Assembly: GCA_963402885.1 (NCBI GenBank)
Contig: OY727095.1
Coordinates: 31,129,001 to 31,193,000 of the forward strand
Origin: Antedon bifida
Lineage: Eukaryota > Echinodermata > Crinoidea > Comatulida > Antedonidae
DNA: 64,000 bases
Reading direction: 5' to 3'
The first letter of the stretch is position 1, and each line of letters begins with the position of its first letter. A program made the translations under genes and the position numbers. The notes beneath the pieces were generated by a model. It did no database searches. It was not told where the DNA came from and saw nothing but the letters and a program-made list of their open reading frames with translations. This document shows, piece by piece, positions 1 to 14,700 of the stretch.

Positions 1-176
1 AGGGCTCTGCACCTTAAACTTGCTTATTCGCAGAGTTCCGTTTCATATAATTATCTAATAGGTCCTATAGTATTCTTTTTATCAATAAAGTATTATTATA
101 TTTAAAATGTATACAATTATTTTAAATATAATAATGGTAAAAAGAATACAAATTTAGATAAATATTACTATTAAAC

Positions 177-439
177 CTTGTTTCCCACTCGCGCCGGACG
201 TCGTAAGTGGTCAAATTACTTGCGGTGCGATTACGACATTGCGTTGCGTCCACTTGAACGTCGTGATTGGTCAAATTACTTGCGGTGCGATTACGACATT
301 GCGTTGCGTCCACTTGAACGTCGTGATTGGTCAAATTACTTGCGGTGCGATTACGTCATTGCGTTGCGTTCACTCGGACGTCGTGATTGGTCAAATTACT
401 TGCGGTGCGATTACGTCTGCGTTGCGGCCAAGTGGGAAT
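177..439. mobile_element. Palindromic MITE with internal 60-bp tandem repeat
   Basis: The ends read CTTGTTTCCCACT and, inverted, TTCCCACTTGGCC. Between them lie about 3.6 copies of a 60-bp unit at 211-270, 271-330, 331-390 and 391-427. The first two copies are identical from 211 to 330 and the third differs at a few bases. The ends and core words (GCGTTGCGT, GTGATTGGTCAA) resemble the element at 23462-23607, so both probably belong to one family. The open frames here come only from the repeat. Confidence 0.7.
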
Positions 440-2723
440 ATAATGCGAATGAGGCGTTTTTAAATTTAAAATTGTCTTTTTTTCAAACGTAGTGCACTCA
501 AACATTGCGCAGTGTTTTTATTTTCCACGATCCCCTGCTTATTAAATGTATAGGTATACCAATTTGTAGTAACATTATGAATAACGTGACGTGACGTTTA
601 TAATGAACTGAATCTATTAGATTACTAATTAACTGGCCTTCATGATGCGTTTGGCGTTTAAACTCATTCTTGTCTTGTTATAATGCACAAATGGTTCTTT
701 TATATTGTGTCATCCATCGAACCAATTGTCTTTTTATAGCACCAACAAATGTTCTTCTTAATGGAAAATGCTTCAGGACAACCCGGCTTCGGGCCAGCAG
801 TCATGTAAAGCCTTTTACAAGCGTAAACAAATAACGGGGATCCATGGTTTAGGCCACGAAAGCTTTAATCGGTCTTAATTGAGTGGCCTTTTAATTGATC
901 GTTTTACTGAAACGTGTTCTCGTTGTCACAGTGGATAACGGCTATATAACCTTCAATAGTATATTTAATCTACAAATCGAAGTTGCAAATATGCTTCGAA
1001 TAATTAAACTAATCTTGCCTTATTTATTTATTGTCGATATATATGATACTACAATCAAGCAACCAAGGTTGAAAATTATTATGGCCTATTACTATATTTG
1101 CAATTATTAATACATTTACCCTTATGGTGTTGGCACGCTGTCAATCCACACACACATTATCACATAATTGTATTTTAACGGAATATTATATAGGCATAAT
1201 CATATAGTGCTCTTGTGGTATTGATAACTACCTCTTCCAAGACAGTCACACATCAACTTTGATATCATAGACAAATGGTATTATTACTAAAATCTACGCG
1301 GATTTGTCGTATCTAGAGGAGCCCGTCCGCCTATAACAAATCAAGAGAACGTAGGTCTAGATGTAGTTACATTAATGTTACTCATAATGTAACAAACACG
1401 CACAAGTTTTAAAATACCAAGGCTTTCAATTACTTAACATTGCTTTTATTGCGTAGTGTTATGGAGAAGAACACTGAATCTACGCAACGCATAGCGTAAT
1501 TAGTGTCATCCACTTTGGTATGCATTATTACAGCACCACGTCACATATGCAAAACTAACGCATCTGAATTCTCGACGTCATGCATAATTAAGTTTTACAA
1601 GTGGTGCTGAGCACGTACCGTTACAAATTCCATGCATAACACGTTTTAACGGGTATTCTAGGCCTCGTACAACTAAACGGATATTGCACGAAATCAGAGT
1701 TGATTCACGCATGGTTACAGGTTGAACGCTTCAACTAACGTAATACAAACACAACTGCCGACTTGCAGTGATATGAAGACCGACTGAAGGCGGTAATTGG
1801 CCTGGAAGTCAAACGATTAACAAGCCTTATACTTCTCAAAAAGAGCACGCTTCCAAAACACCTTGCAAGTTTCTACACTCACGGTCGCTGGCGCTATTGA
1901 CGAATCTCGATACAAATTGGATAGACTCATCATTGGAACTATTTACCAAAGTGATTGATCAAAGCGATGCGAGGCGCTGAACTGCTACCAAGCACGTTCT
2001 ATCAATCGGATAACGACGCGAGAATCTGTCCTAATCGTCGCTGAGAAACAATATAGAAAATGGGCCAACCTCTTCGATTGAATGACAATTGGAGTGTAGC
2101 AGTTTGTTAATTGGCTGTGCGTGTATTCTATACATTGGTGGATACGTCACTTCTCCTATGATGCACTTCGCGTTTGTTATCTGTTTTCAGTGACCAGTAA
2201 TAGATAGTTAACTTCGTGACTAAACACTGCTTTCAGGCATACCCACCTCTGGTGCTACGTCGTAAATCCAGTCCCTGTCATAAAGAATGTTGAGACTTTA
2301 ATAATATCGATTAAACTGATTTTAATTTGACTAATTTGCGAGAGTAGGACGAGTACTGTCATTTATGGTTCGTCGTGTGACAACCTGGCTGGCATGCAGA
2401 AAGGCTTTAAACCATTACTCGATTCGTACTTGATGTAATCTTACCAACAACCAGAGATCAGAGATAACATACCTCTGCTACGGTTATACACAACTATTTG
2501 CAACCAGAAGCGTTATTGTTGACCAGTGTTGTTATTTACTTTCGAACATTTTTGTCGAAATATTGATTGCAGTTATTTCAGTCGCCCTTGTAAAAACTTC
2601 AAAATCATCCGTTTTGAACTATGCGATCATTTAATATTTGTTTTGCATTATAACCTAATGATTGAGTATTTTCTCCTGATTGTGTGATTTAAACTTTATT
2701 TGTAGACTGCAGACTATCAACAG
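440..2723. other. Non-coding upstream region of the homeobox gene
   Basis: No supported gene. Complex, mostly non-repetitive sequence with scattered TAAT/ATTA words. It may hold the promoter and an untranslated first exon of the NK7-type gene, but no TATA box or initiator could be assigned. Confidence 0.5.
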
Positions 2724-5700
2724 ATGGACGGAGTAATAGGCATTATCCATGCTATGATGGGATCGCCAACATCAACTTATTCGTATCCCCTCCCAGGGGC
2801 CGTCGGTACATGGCACCCTCATTGCTACGATAATAGGGGTAAGCAACGTACCCCTTATTTTATTGCCGACATCCTGTACGGTGTTCGAAAAGACAGTAAA
2901 GGTAGAAAAACAAAATACAGTTTTACTTTAGAAAGGACGGAATGCGAAGGGAAACTGTTAAAACGCGAAGGCAGTGTGAGTACCGATGTTAGCGTGGACT
3001 TCAGCCCGTCGTCGTGGTCGTCATCGTCCGTCATAGACGCCGATTCTCGTCAGTTTTCAGACGATAACAACGATCGCAGAGATGCTACTCCATCACCAGA
3101 TATACATAATAGTAAGACTTTTGTTTCTTTTAGTTAATAACCATTTCAATATTCGTAAGAAAATAATATAGGCCTAAAATATTCGTTCGTTTTCTTTGTC
3201 AAGGGTCTGTTTTTTTAAACATTATTCCATTCTCAGTTTGCGAGTTCTTGTACAAACATATATTTTAGCTGTTGTCGATGTATTTCATCAGTCAAATAAA
3301 ATAAATCAATTTCTATATTCAACGTTTTGTATTAGGTATCTATACCGTCCCGGTCCGGTAATCCTTAATTTTATAAAATCTATTACATAAATCAATAAAT
3401 CGATAATGTGATATCGTGAATAATTCAACCACTATTTAGGCCTAACTGAAGACGTAGTTGACATTGAGGCCTTAGTTTCCCAACAGACAAACATCAATCT
3501 TTGAACATTAAAGTGAATATCCAATAGCTATATTTCGTTGTATTATGCTATAATATGGACCCTTTAATATTTAGGTGTGAATTTGTGAAATATTGTTCTT
3601 GGATGTCTATGACTTCCTACAAATGAATTCTAATTTTTAATAAACAGGCTGCAGTTGGCCTACTCAACAAAATATCATAAAGTACGCTAAAACAAAACCA
3701 TTAATTGTTTTTTTTTTCATTCTGACCAGTCTTTTTCATTATAATTATTTAAAGTTTTATAGATGTCTAAAATGTACGAATGAAATATAAATGAAGCTAA
3801 AAATGACAGAAAAATAAGTACATCTAGAAAATATACTGGTTCTTATTTCATAAAATGTGTATATCCGTGCATTTTATTTGACAGCTAATTTACTTCGTTA
3901 CACCCTCGTTAATAAAGTGGGAAGCTAGAGTTCATAGTTATGTACTGGTACGGTAAGACGTAGATTGATGATAGATAGATAGATATGATAGATATAATGT
4001 TGAACAATTGTCCTATTTATAAAATCTTTCACAATTTTGTTTCCTTGTTTGGTAGGCTACATTCAAGAACAAAGTTATTATTAAAACGAGTTTAGTACAC
4101 GAATTACCATTCGGTTTATTATTATAATGGTTAAATTTCGCGGTAATTTAACTTAACTGTGATGGGCGGAAATTAGTCCACCTCCCAGTCTATCGAAGCC
4201 TTATTATTTCCTACCAGCTTAAGCCCATCGTAAAAGGCATCAAGATTGGGGTGGAGGTCGAAATTACTCGCATAAAGTCTTTTTTTTCTTAAGTTAAACA
4301 TGGCCAAAATTACGTACGTGAAGCGTACCATACGTGAAGCGTACCATACGTGTGTATATTCCTAATGCATTATTGCACCAAACACGTTTAGTTTGTCGCA
4401 TTGTACAGTACTGTAATTCTAACAAGTATTATTTTAAAATGAGTAATCCAATATTTTTGGAAGAGTTTTTTTGTTTGTTATTTCGTCACATAGAATTCAT
4501 ATCTTAAGGTTATTTACAGGTATCCAATTACTCGTAAACATTTGATATGTTATAAACAAATAATTTATAATGACAGTACCAAAATTACCGTATTAATCAC
4601 AAAAAAATATACTGATTTATGCGAATAGGTTAGGATCCCCGACAAAAAGAGAGATTTACATCATTTGCACGTTCTGGAAATAAAACCATTTGACGAAAAT
4701 TAATCGCAAATAAATTTTGTTTACCGAAACTTAAATTCAGTTATATATGCAATAAAAACCTTTGTAAAATAATAAAATAAACCATATATTCGTACAGATA
4801 ATATTTGAAATTGATTACTAATTAATTCGGAATGAAATATTGACGAACCAAAAAAAAAATGAATTTGAGCTGCGATTTTGAAGTCAGAGCATGGATCGCA
4901 TATCCGTATATATTGCAGTACACGAATGTTGTTTTTTTAATTTATCATATTCTACGATATATTATTTCATTAGGCCTACCAACAATATTTGTCAATAAAT
5001 AGCAGATTTCGTCTACAATAGTAACAACATTAATTCTAACACATTAAATTTTAAGCCAAAATAAAACGTGGATGCAATGCTATTAAAATATATGACAACC
5101 GTTTAAGAGTCTATCGTAGTATTTCTAGGGCAACGATAGGCAATTGAGGAATGTCCGGACGCCAGTTTCCACAAAGGCCCTTATCAAATAGAAATAATAT
5201 CATTTTATACTTAACAAGTGCACTTAACAACCAAAGTATCTGATACAAGAAAGCTAACTGCCGCCAAACAGAAGCAATGTCAAACATCAGAAAATGAGCA
5301 ACAAATAATACATTGGACTCGTATCGTAACCATTGATAGATTTGGTAAATACAACAGGCCTAGTTGACTGTCACCCCGCTAAATTAACCTATTTGGTACA
5401 GGGGATAACTACCACTTGACGCTCTAATTAATGACTTCAGAAAGATACAACTATCGATAGGTATGATGATAACAGGCCTAGCACGAATATGTTGCAATTG
5501 GTTAATTACAGATACAGTATAAAGCCATACCCTACAGTATAAGTGGGAGTAACTCGATTAATAATCAATCATTTAATAATAGGCCTATAACAGAATAGTT
5601 AGCTTGTATATTTAATTATGTTAACGTTGTCATGTATAAAACCACCGAGGCGCGGTTAGTTTGGGCTAGTTGTTGTCTCAGGTTTGGGCAATGTAAATAC

Positions 5701-8700
5701 AGGACTTACTCCGGGAGCAATTGTTGAAATTATAATATTAATTTAATAATCAATCATTTAATAATAGTCCTATAACATAATAGTTAGCTTGTATTTAATT
5801 ATGTTAACGTTTTCATGTATAAAACCACCGATTAGTTCGGTTAGTTTGGGCTGGTTGTTGTCTCAGTTTTGGCCAATGTAAATACAGGACTTACTCCGGG
5901 AGCAATTGTTGAAATTAAAATATTAATTTAATAATCAATCATTTAATAATAGTCATATAACATAATAGTTAGCTTGTATTTAATTATGTTAACGTTTTCA
6001 TGTATAAAACCACCGGTTAGTTTGGGCTGGTTGTTGTCTCAGGTTTGGGTAATGTAAATACAGGACTTAAAAATTGTATAGGAACTTATTGCTTGACGTA
6101 AATGCTATGCGTATACTTACGAGTATCGAAATATAATATGTTGAAGAAAAAAAAAAGTTTTAGTGTTTATGAAAATTATACTATTGTTTATCAATATGGG
6201 ATATGTTGTATATACAAATAACTTAATGTCTTATATATTTTACATGAATATTTCTTTATTATATTGATTCGGTTCATTGCGCGTTTTCCCTATTAATATC
6301 AGTCAATAAAAGTCATATGTCATAACGCGCTCAAACAGTTATTTTATTATAGATAGGTAAATCTTGAATCGTTTAATCGTCTCGCTTAGCGTATAGCATC
6401 TATGCGGTCGTGTTTATTTACAATATAGATCCATCTATCGGCGGCCTACGTAATTGGATATTATCGGTCTCTCGGCAACCGATGCTATGGGGCGTAAAGG
6501 ATGCTACGTTGAATAATTACATACAATTATGCCAGAGAAATTCATTGTTCTACTCCCTATTAAATCAAATCGTTTGCAAGTTACAAGTGTTGAACGCGAT
6601 ACGAACAGCGGGAGCGATTTGTTATTAATAACGTCTAATGATTTGCTAGATTAGATCACAAGATTGTAATAACGGTAATAGAACCTAAGGTATTGAATAT
6701 TTTATGGCGTACTAAATGGTTCTAAAGTATCCGTAATTTATCAGTATTCAAATAGTATACGGATGGTTTACTATTTATCAGTACAGTATGTTTCAATAAA
6801 GATGATAAATGTTGCATTGAATTTCAACGTCGTGTGGCATTAGTACATCAACGTGCAATGTTATCCTCACACAATCTATAGCAAACAAGTTTGGCGATTG
6901 TATCCACCTTTTAGGTGGAGGGGATGTTGGAAATAGCGGGGAAAATAGGGAATCACCAAGCACATATTGGATCTCTATGCTTCTAAACAAGACATTGGTT
7001 TACATTTAGTGTCTGTCGATTTCTATAGCCCTTGGTCGTTTTAAATCGAATTTCAATCTAGAATTCAATATTAGTTAAACATCATTAAACGTTAACTTTA
7101 GGATTTAACCCATAACCAGCTTGCAGAAAACGGTTAAGCTCTGTCTACACTATCAAACTAGTTTGACAAAAAATATGTGATGTGCCTAAATATGGTACGG
7201 GTAGTGATATGACATCATCATGTTCATGGGCACATCACATTTTTTTGTCCCAAAAAGTTTGATAGTGTAGTCAGAGCTTCAGAGTAACAACCACGCGTCA
7301 AATTTAGTGGTTAACTCTACGCGCACGTATGAAAATAACTACGTAGACGCGTAGAATTAAATTCTGAAGTGTTTGGAATTACGTTATCGATCGTGATAAT
7401 TCGGTACCGTCGATGGCGTCAGTAGCGGGTCACTTGTAAAATGTTCAATATTGACTTGGATGACAATCTATGATATAATCAGTAATAAGGTAGGGCTACA
7501 TCAATTACAAGTGTTATGTCACAGACAGATAAGAGAAACATTATTTAGTCATCGAACATTATCAATAGATACCGGTAATTGGTTGCTCACGTTGATGTGA
7601 CTTGATACTGGCCTATTTGCATTTTATTTAAGCTTGTCATAAAAATGAAGTATTTTCAATTAATGCCGCAAATGTAGGCGCCAAATGTTATTGTGTGCGC
7701 ACAATATACGCTTAGGTTTGTATTATTACTACCCTAGAAAAAGTTACATGCATACCAAAACGATTAAAAACGAACAGAAGAAACAATCTTCTAACCCTCT
7801 TGGCACTGTGATGGAGGTTCGACAATTGGATAGATACCACGTTAATCATCCCCGTTGGTTACATAGTTCATAGCCTACGATATAATGTTACCAAGTTGCA
7901 TACTTACCATTCGTAATTACCTAGTACGAACCAAGTCCCCTTTGCCACTATTAGTATCTAGTTACCATGCCCCTAGGCCTAGGGACGTATTTCCCTATTC
8001 TATAAACAATAATCCCGTGTGTGTAATTTGTCGAATATTTATAGCTATATTTATGTCTGAAAGAAAAGAAGTGAAATACGATTGAAAAGACTGCTTTGTA
8101 TCACGTGTTACTGATATGATTTAACGGGAGTTTTACTTTTATTATTGTTATGATCAAAACATTGGTAGCATTCCTATTTGTGTAATCGAGAGCATTTTTT
8201 TTTCAAAAGCGGTAGAAATATGATCATTAAAATATGCATTAATTCAATGGGTAGCCTATGTTATAGGGTCATTTTAAGGCCATATTGGGTCCAAAATAGA
8301 TTCTCGATGAGTTTGTCCTATAATGAATATTTGAAAGCATCACTTTTTTTTATTGTTCATAATTATAACCGTTCTTCTTAAGATGAAACAAAAATATTAC
8401 ATTGCATGAATAAATGACACGGCCTGTTTGTTTTAATTTTAAAAGGAAGTGGGTCCCGCAAACATCACTCATTACTTACCTTTTATTTTGTTGTTATATA
8501 TTATTTTAAAAAGTATTAGTTATTGTAGCATTTAAGTTGATTATGTTGTTTTTGAGCGATTCTTATCTTTTCTCGAATTCACAAACACTTTGCAATGCTA
8601 CTACTTCAAGTAAGTGTTGATCTGCCGCCAACTGCAATCAAACGAATAACACATATTTCCGTTGTTAATTTTCAAGTATCTTGGTAATTTATTTTCAAAA

Positions 8701-11700
8701 ACGTTTTATCACGAATTTAAATCCCGAGTAAGTGTTGTTGATTTGTGGTTGACCACTGCAAAACGGAACAAAGGATGCAGAAGGCTACTTCTGAAGATAC
8801 AGTACTGTTAAGCTCTGTCTACACTATCAAACTTTGACCAAAAAAAAGTGTGATGTGCCCAAATATGGTATAGTGATGTGCCAAAATATGATATAGCGAT
8901 GTGCCAAAATATGGTATAGTGATATGCCCAAATTTGGTAGTGATATGACATCATCATGTTCATATATGGACACATCACATTTTTTTGTCACATAAAGTTT
9001 GATAGTGTAGACAGAGCTTTAGTACATATTAACGGCTATATAGACGTGCTGTCATTGTCATTGATAATACTATGTAGGCCTACACCTTTCCGTTATAGTA
9101 ATTATATGCCTCACAAGTTTACTTGGTCACCCATTTTGATAACTTGTGATTTTCTGGAATCGGCGAATTGATAAGGAATCATCGAGTGTCGAAAACCACT
9201 CGCATAGAAATATCGGGATCCCATGCGTCCAAATTGGAGTGACATCCCTATGACATCAAAAAAAGGATCAAATTTGTTTGTCTATTTAGGCCTAAAATCG
9301 AACAGAGTCTATTAAGAAAAACTTTATCCGTTCTGTTTCCAAGATAATCTTTATTGTACTATTTATTGTGAGAGAATTATTTAAAAAGTACATAAATAAT
9401 CTCTTATTATCGTATTAGTCACACATTACATATGGGCAACTAATTCTATTAACGTGTTTAAAGTAAAACGAAATCATATGCTTGTGTTACAACAATACAA
9501 TATCGATTAGAGTGATGGCATTAGAAGCTAACAAGTACAATACTGTGTTATATATTGTGTAGAAACGAAGCAGATGGAGCTTATACCATAAATAAAAGAC
9601 TCATAGGCCTAAACCTACAGTATAATATAACCCGAGATGTTACACTAATTAAAACTACAGTAGGCCTAATTATTATCAACCACAAAAGCCCATCAGAAGG
9701 AACTTCTGAAAATATATAATCGCAGTATAAATCTGTGAAATTCTTGACGAGTGTAGACCTAATGCTAAGTTGTTACTCGTTAATTGATATTCGTTTTAAA
9801 GATGGGAATTTTTTCATTTTTTTTTTTGTGGAAAAAATACACTTTATTGTATTGATTGATTGATAAGCATTGATTTAAACTGGAAGAGAAGTTTGAATAT
9901 GGCAAACCACATAATTCATAGGCCTATCAACTTTGGTGATTTTCCAAGTAATAATAACTGTTTAGTTTGTATAGTTTGTCCTTACTTATAATATGCACTT
10001 TCATTCTGTTAAATGAGTCGTATTCATCAATTTATCTGTTTTGATTTGCTGTCCGCTTAATTTCGGCATTCCATCTTCTAATTTCACGGCAGTGTTAGCG
10101 ACTTAATTCGCCAAATCTACCGGCTAAGTCTGCGTGAAAACGAAATCTTGAACAATTAATCTGGCAAGGAAATTAATAGCGCGCGTTTCGTCAAGCCCCT
10201 GTTTGCCACGTCAACCGATACACTATAGTGTTTGTTGAGAGCGTTCAAGAAGCCTTCAAAGAGACATCACCGATACAATGTAATGGACCTAATATTGTAA
10301 TTTAACGGATTGTTATTAAAGAACTCGCGGCAAATATTGAATAAGCGGCGCAGATTGTCACGGCAGAAGCGTAGTATGCTTAATTCTTTTTAATAGAACA
10401 TCGACTCGTACACGACGTAATTAGGGTCAATTTAAATTAAAGATGAGTTCATGCTTTTGTTTGACATGATTGTGATGTTAATGAGTATAAGACGATCACG
10501 TCTACAATTGTTAATGATGATAACAATAAACTATATGCAATTAATGATACCAGTGAATTCCCCGATGATAGGACTACGATCAAATCAGCACAAAATATCA
10601 TAATAATAATTATGACAATAGCCTAATTATGATACTTACTCTGGCTTGACAGTTTCCACTGTTAGCTGTAAAATTTTAAATTCTACTCAATTTCTGGAGT
10701 CCAGATCATTTAAATTGTTCATTTGGTTGTTTATTTATTATTTTTTCCCCGCGAAAACCCCTATTAAGGGGACAATTTTGGTTTCGTTGATTAGTGCCCC
10801 TTAATAGGAGTTCTATTGTACGTACAATATCGTTAAGATGATCGTGCGTTGTTAAGGCTAATGTACACACCCAAAGGGTTAAACGCAGATCAAAAGACTG
10901 AAACCATATTATATGTTTCTAGGCTTACGTAAGCAGGATCATGATGATATTGGCATTCTTGATATTATTATTACTGTTGGTATTAAAAAGTATGGAGGTA
11001 GATCATAGTATTAAATGAAAACTTCTAGTATTATAGTATTAAAGATGCATTGACCCCAACAATATTAAAAATTAATATTAATAAAATCATAGACCATTTT
11101 GAAGATTTAATCAAGTTAATGATTTCCGTAGAGTGGTAAACCGAACTGAATAATGATTTCTGTTATAAAAAGACAAAATAAATGGTTAAATTTAACCAAA
11201 AACCCATTGTCTGAAAGACAATTGACTACGGTATTTTCTTTAAATTACAGTTTAGACCTATTCAGGTAATTTTTTTCGATCCAATTTGTGGTTAAAGACA
11301 ATTTTATTTATTTTTTATCAAACCTTATTTAATGAGGGTAACCCTAAACGGCATATGCTGACAATCAAGGGCCCTCATATAAACAATAACTATTATGTGA
11401 CATTAAAATGGCACATTCAACGTATAAACAATATTAACAAATCATCATGATTAATTAAAAATTACAGTAGTAATAATATAATAATTGTTGTAAAACTATG
11501 GAAGAAAATTATCAATAATAATCATAAGTAATAATGATAACACTTATAGGCCTACGTCACCGTTAATATTATAATCATCGTCATGTTCTTTATTGGGTAA
11601 AATACAGGCTGTTGTTTTGACCTGCCGATTAGAACTAATACGCCATTTAGCTCATTGAAATAATAATAAACGCTTTAAATAGTTCTCAATACGAAGGCCA

Positions 11701-14700
11701 ATAATTCTCTCATTATCGTACACAATAGACAGACGATTTGGTTTAATTTACGATCAGTACAGAGCGACCGATTAAAAGCGATTAAACACGGCCATTCAGA
11801 GAATATACCCGCATGTCCGCAAGGAAATCTATGTTTTTTTACAATAACCTATTTTTTAAAAAAATTAGTCAATCAATCTATACTTATATAACCTAGTTCA
11901 GTAAATCATAGAATAGTATTGTAGCTATATTATGTTTTATGTATTACCGTTAGAGATCCGTTGTAAAAATATTATTCCAAATGCGTAATTAAGAATAAGT
12001 GCGGAAACTAATATAAGCGTTGGTGCTAAACGATTCCCGTAACGATTTTATTTTCTGTCGTCAGTGTTTTTAAAGAAAAGCTGTATAGACAATAGAGCGA
12101 TGTTATCGTGATAATGGCCGTTTAAGTACTAACGTTTTATCATCTACGCTAAGTAGAAATAAACTACATATTGGGTGATGGCTAAGAAAACAAATCACAA
12201 GAATACAAATCGTTTAGTTAAGAATCTTCAATTGTGAATCTGTAACGATAAAATGTAAGTCATTAGTGTCTTTAATTTCAGATATGTAACGGTAATTGTG
12301 CGTCTGAATACAAGCAAAATAAAGTATCTCCCACATGAATTTAACTACTGTACTGATTTCCTCACCTTTATCGTTATAATTGATTAATTTCTAGTATAAG
12401 GCCTATATCGGTTTAGAATATCTTCATCATGCCTGCCAGATTTACTTATACCCTGTTTTTAAAGCTCAGTCTACACATCAAACTTTATGTGAGAAAAAAA
12501 ATGTGATGTGCCCATATATGGACACGATGATGTCATATCACTACCATATTTGGGCTTATCACTACCATATGGGCACATCACACTTTTTTCTAGTTTGATA
12601 CCCTGTTTTTAAATCCTGTTATTCTTAATTCGGCTCTTTATTGTAAACAAATTATGTTAAACACGACATTTGCTTTCGATACCCTTTCGATAATTTTATT
12701 TATAACAATAGGCCTTATATTAATGGTAACATTTTTTCGTATGTTCGTATGCGAAAAATCGCCCCTTGTTCAGATTTAAATATTGGGATACATGATACAA
12801 GAAAATAATGATGTTGATGCTGTTGATTGTAAAATGTAAAAAATATAATAATACTTAACCCAACATTTTAATACATCGATCAAAAGGCTGTACCTGTCTT
12901 AATAAACATTTATTATCAAATTAGCTATCTTGTACAGAAAAACATCAATATACGATCGTACTGGTTGTCATGTCACAATACTTCAGAGTATATTGTTTAG
13001 TATGTTTATAATGAATGATAAAATCATTCGACAGAGCACTACATTTAACAACAGAGCATTATATATTTTCAGTATAGTTTGTTAATTGTGTCAGATGACA
13101 ATGGGTTTTGTTGGAAATAATAATTTACAACCTTTTACTGTTAACCACAGAAAGATACATACAGGAATAAATAAATTGTAATTAATCGAAAAGTCGGTAA
13201 CCCTTTGAAGTGACGGGTCATTTTTTATATCGATATGAAAAACCAGGTCGACGGCACAGTAATTAAGAATCAATTAAAAATACACAGGCAACATAATAGT
13301 CCCCTGTGATTGGTCCATTAGTTGTATGACATCATCATATTAACGTTCGATTAACTTTGTTAATTATTGTGATATTTTTAGTGTACGTACGTCAGAGTCA
13401 CGTGACGATGCTTACCCGTGCCTTTTGATCTGTTTGGGTAAATGTATCGTACCTAAAACGTGGGCACATCATAAGACTAACAGCGTGGGCCTCTAGGCTC
13501 AACATCTATACATGTGCCTAACCATATTTCTGATGACACGTATCTTTTATATTTCTTCATATAATTTTATCGGTAGTATTTTTATTATCTACTATTCCTA
13601 TAGACTTATAATTATTAATAATGATGGTATTTTTTGAAATTTTAAATATCATTAAAAAAAAATACATGGAAGGTTTTTTTTAATGAAATCATTATTTATT
13701 ATTATTTATCACGACACTTGTGATGTTTCTAAAATAATTACATAGATACTGTATATGATACATATGTCATAATTGCTTATATCTGATTTACTTATTTACA
13801 ATGAGGCCTACCGTACTCTTATTTGGTTATATACAAACAAATAACGTAATCTGAATTAGTTCTCCGCATGGATCTTGTTTGCTGTAGTGTAAATTTAAAA
13901 GCGGATGTATCTAACGATTAGACTTGCCCCAAGTCTGTATTATTGTCCTTTTTTGTGGAGTTTTTACAGGAGTTTTTACAAGCTCAAGTAGTGTACGTAT
14001 GAAACGCCATATGTGCCAAAATATTTATATTTTTACTAATATTAAGTCAAAACTCCGTCTGGATCCCAGACTGAATGATAGAATGATAAGGGATAATTTA
14101 AATCAACCAGTAACTTTTCCTGAAGATATTTTCGAAATTCGAAACACAAAACTATTATTTTGCTAATAAATTATAAGTGTCGTCTTCCGTTATCGTATAA
14201 TTTTATTTTATATTTTATATTTTATACTAGTGGCTGGTCGACCTTTATGTTAAATGCTAATCATCACACAGACATATTTTTTTACATTTAATAATTAATG
14301 TAAAAAAAAATGGTACGATGCATCAGCCTAAAGCATTGTATACTATCAAACGAGTTTGACAAAAAAAGAGTGATGTGCCCAAATATGGTAGTGATATACA
14401 CACATATGGTTGTGATATGACATCATCAAGTCCATATGTGGACATGTAATCATGTAATCATCACACAGACATATTTTTTTACATTTAATAATTAATGTCA
14501 AAAAAATAGTACGATGCATCAGTCTAAAGCTCTGTCTATCTCTAAACTAGTTTGACAAAAAAAAGTGTGGTGTGCCCAAATATGGTAGTGATATGCTTAA
14601 ATATGGTAATGATATGACATCATTATGTCCATATATGGGCACATCAAACTTATTTTGTCAAACTATAGTTTGAGTTCAAAACTGTAAATCGATTTCTTGT

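Noticed and set aside
178..492. Open frames with repeated Trp-Ser-Asn-Tyr or Arg-Cys-Val-His blocks
   Set aside because: They follow exactly from the 60-bp DNA tandem repeat in several frames; no start context, splice or homology support.
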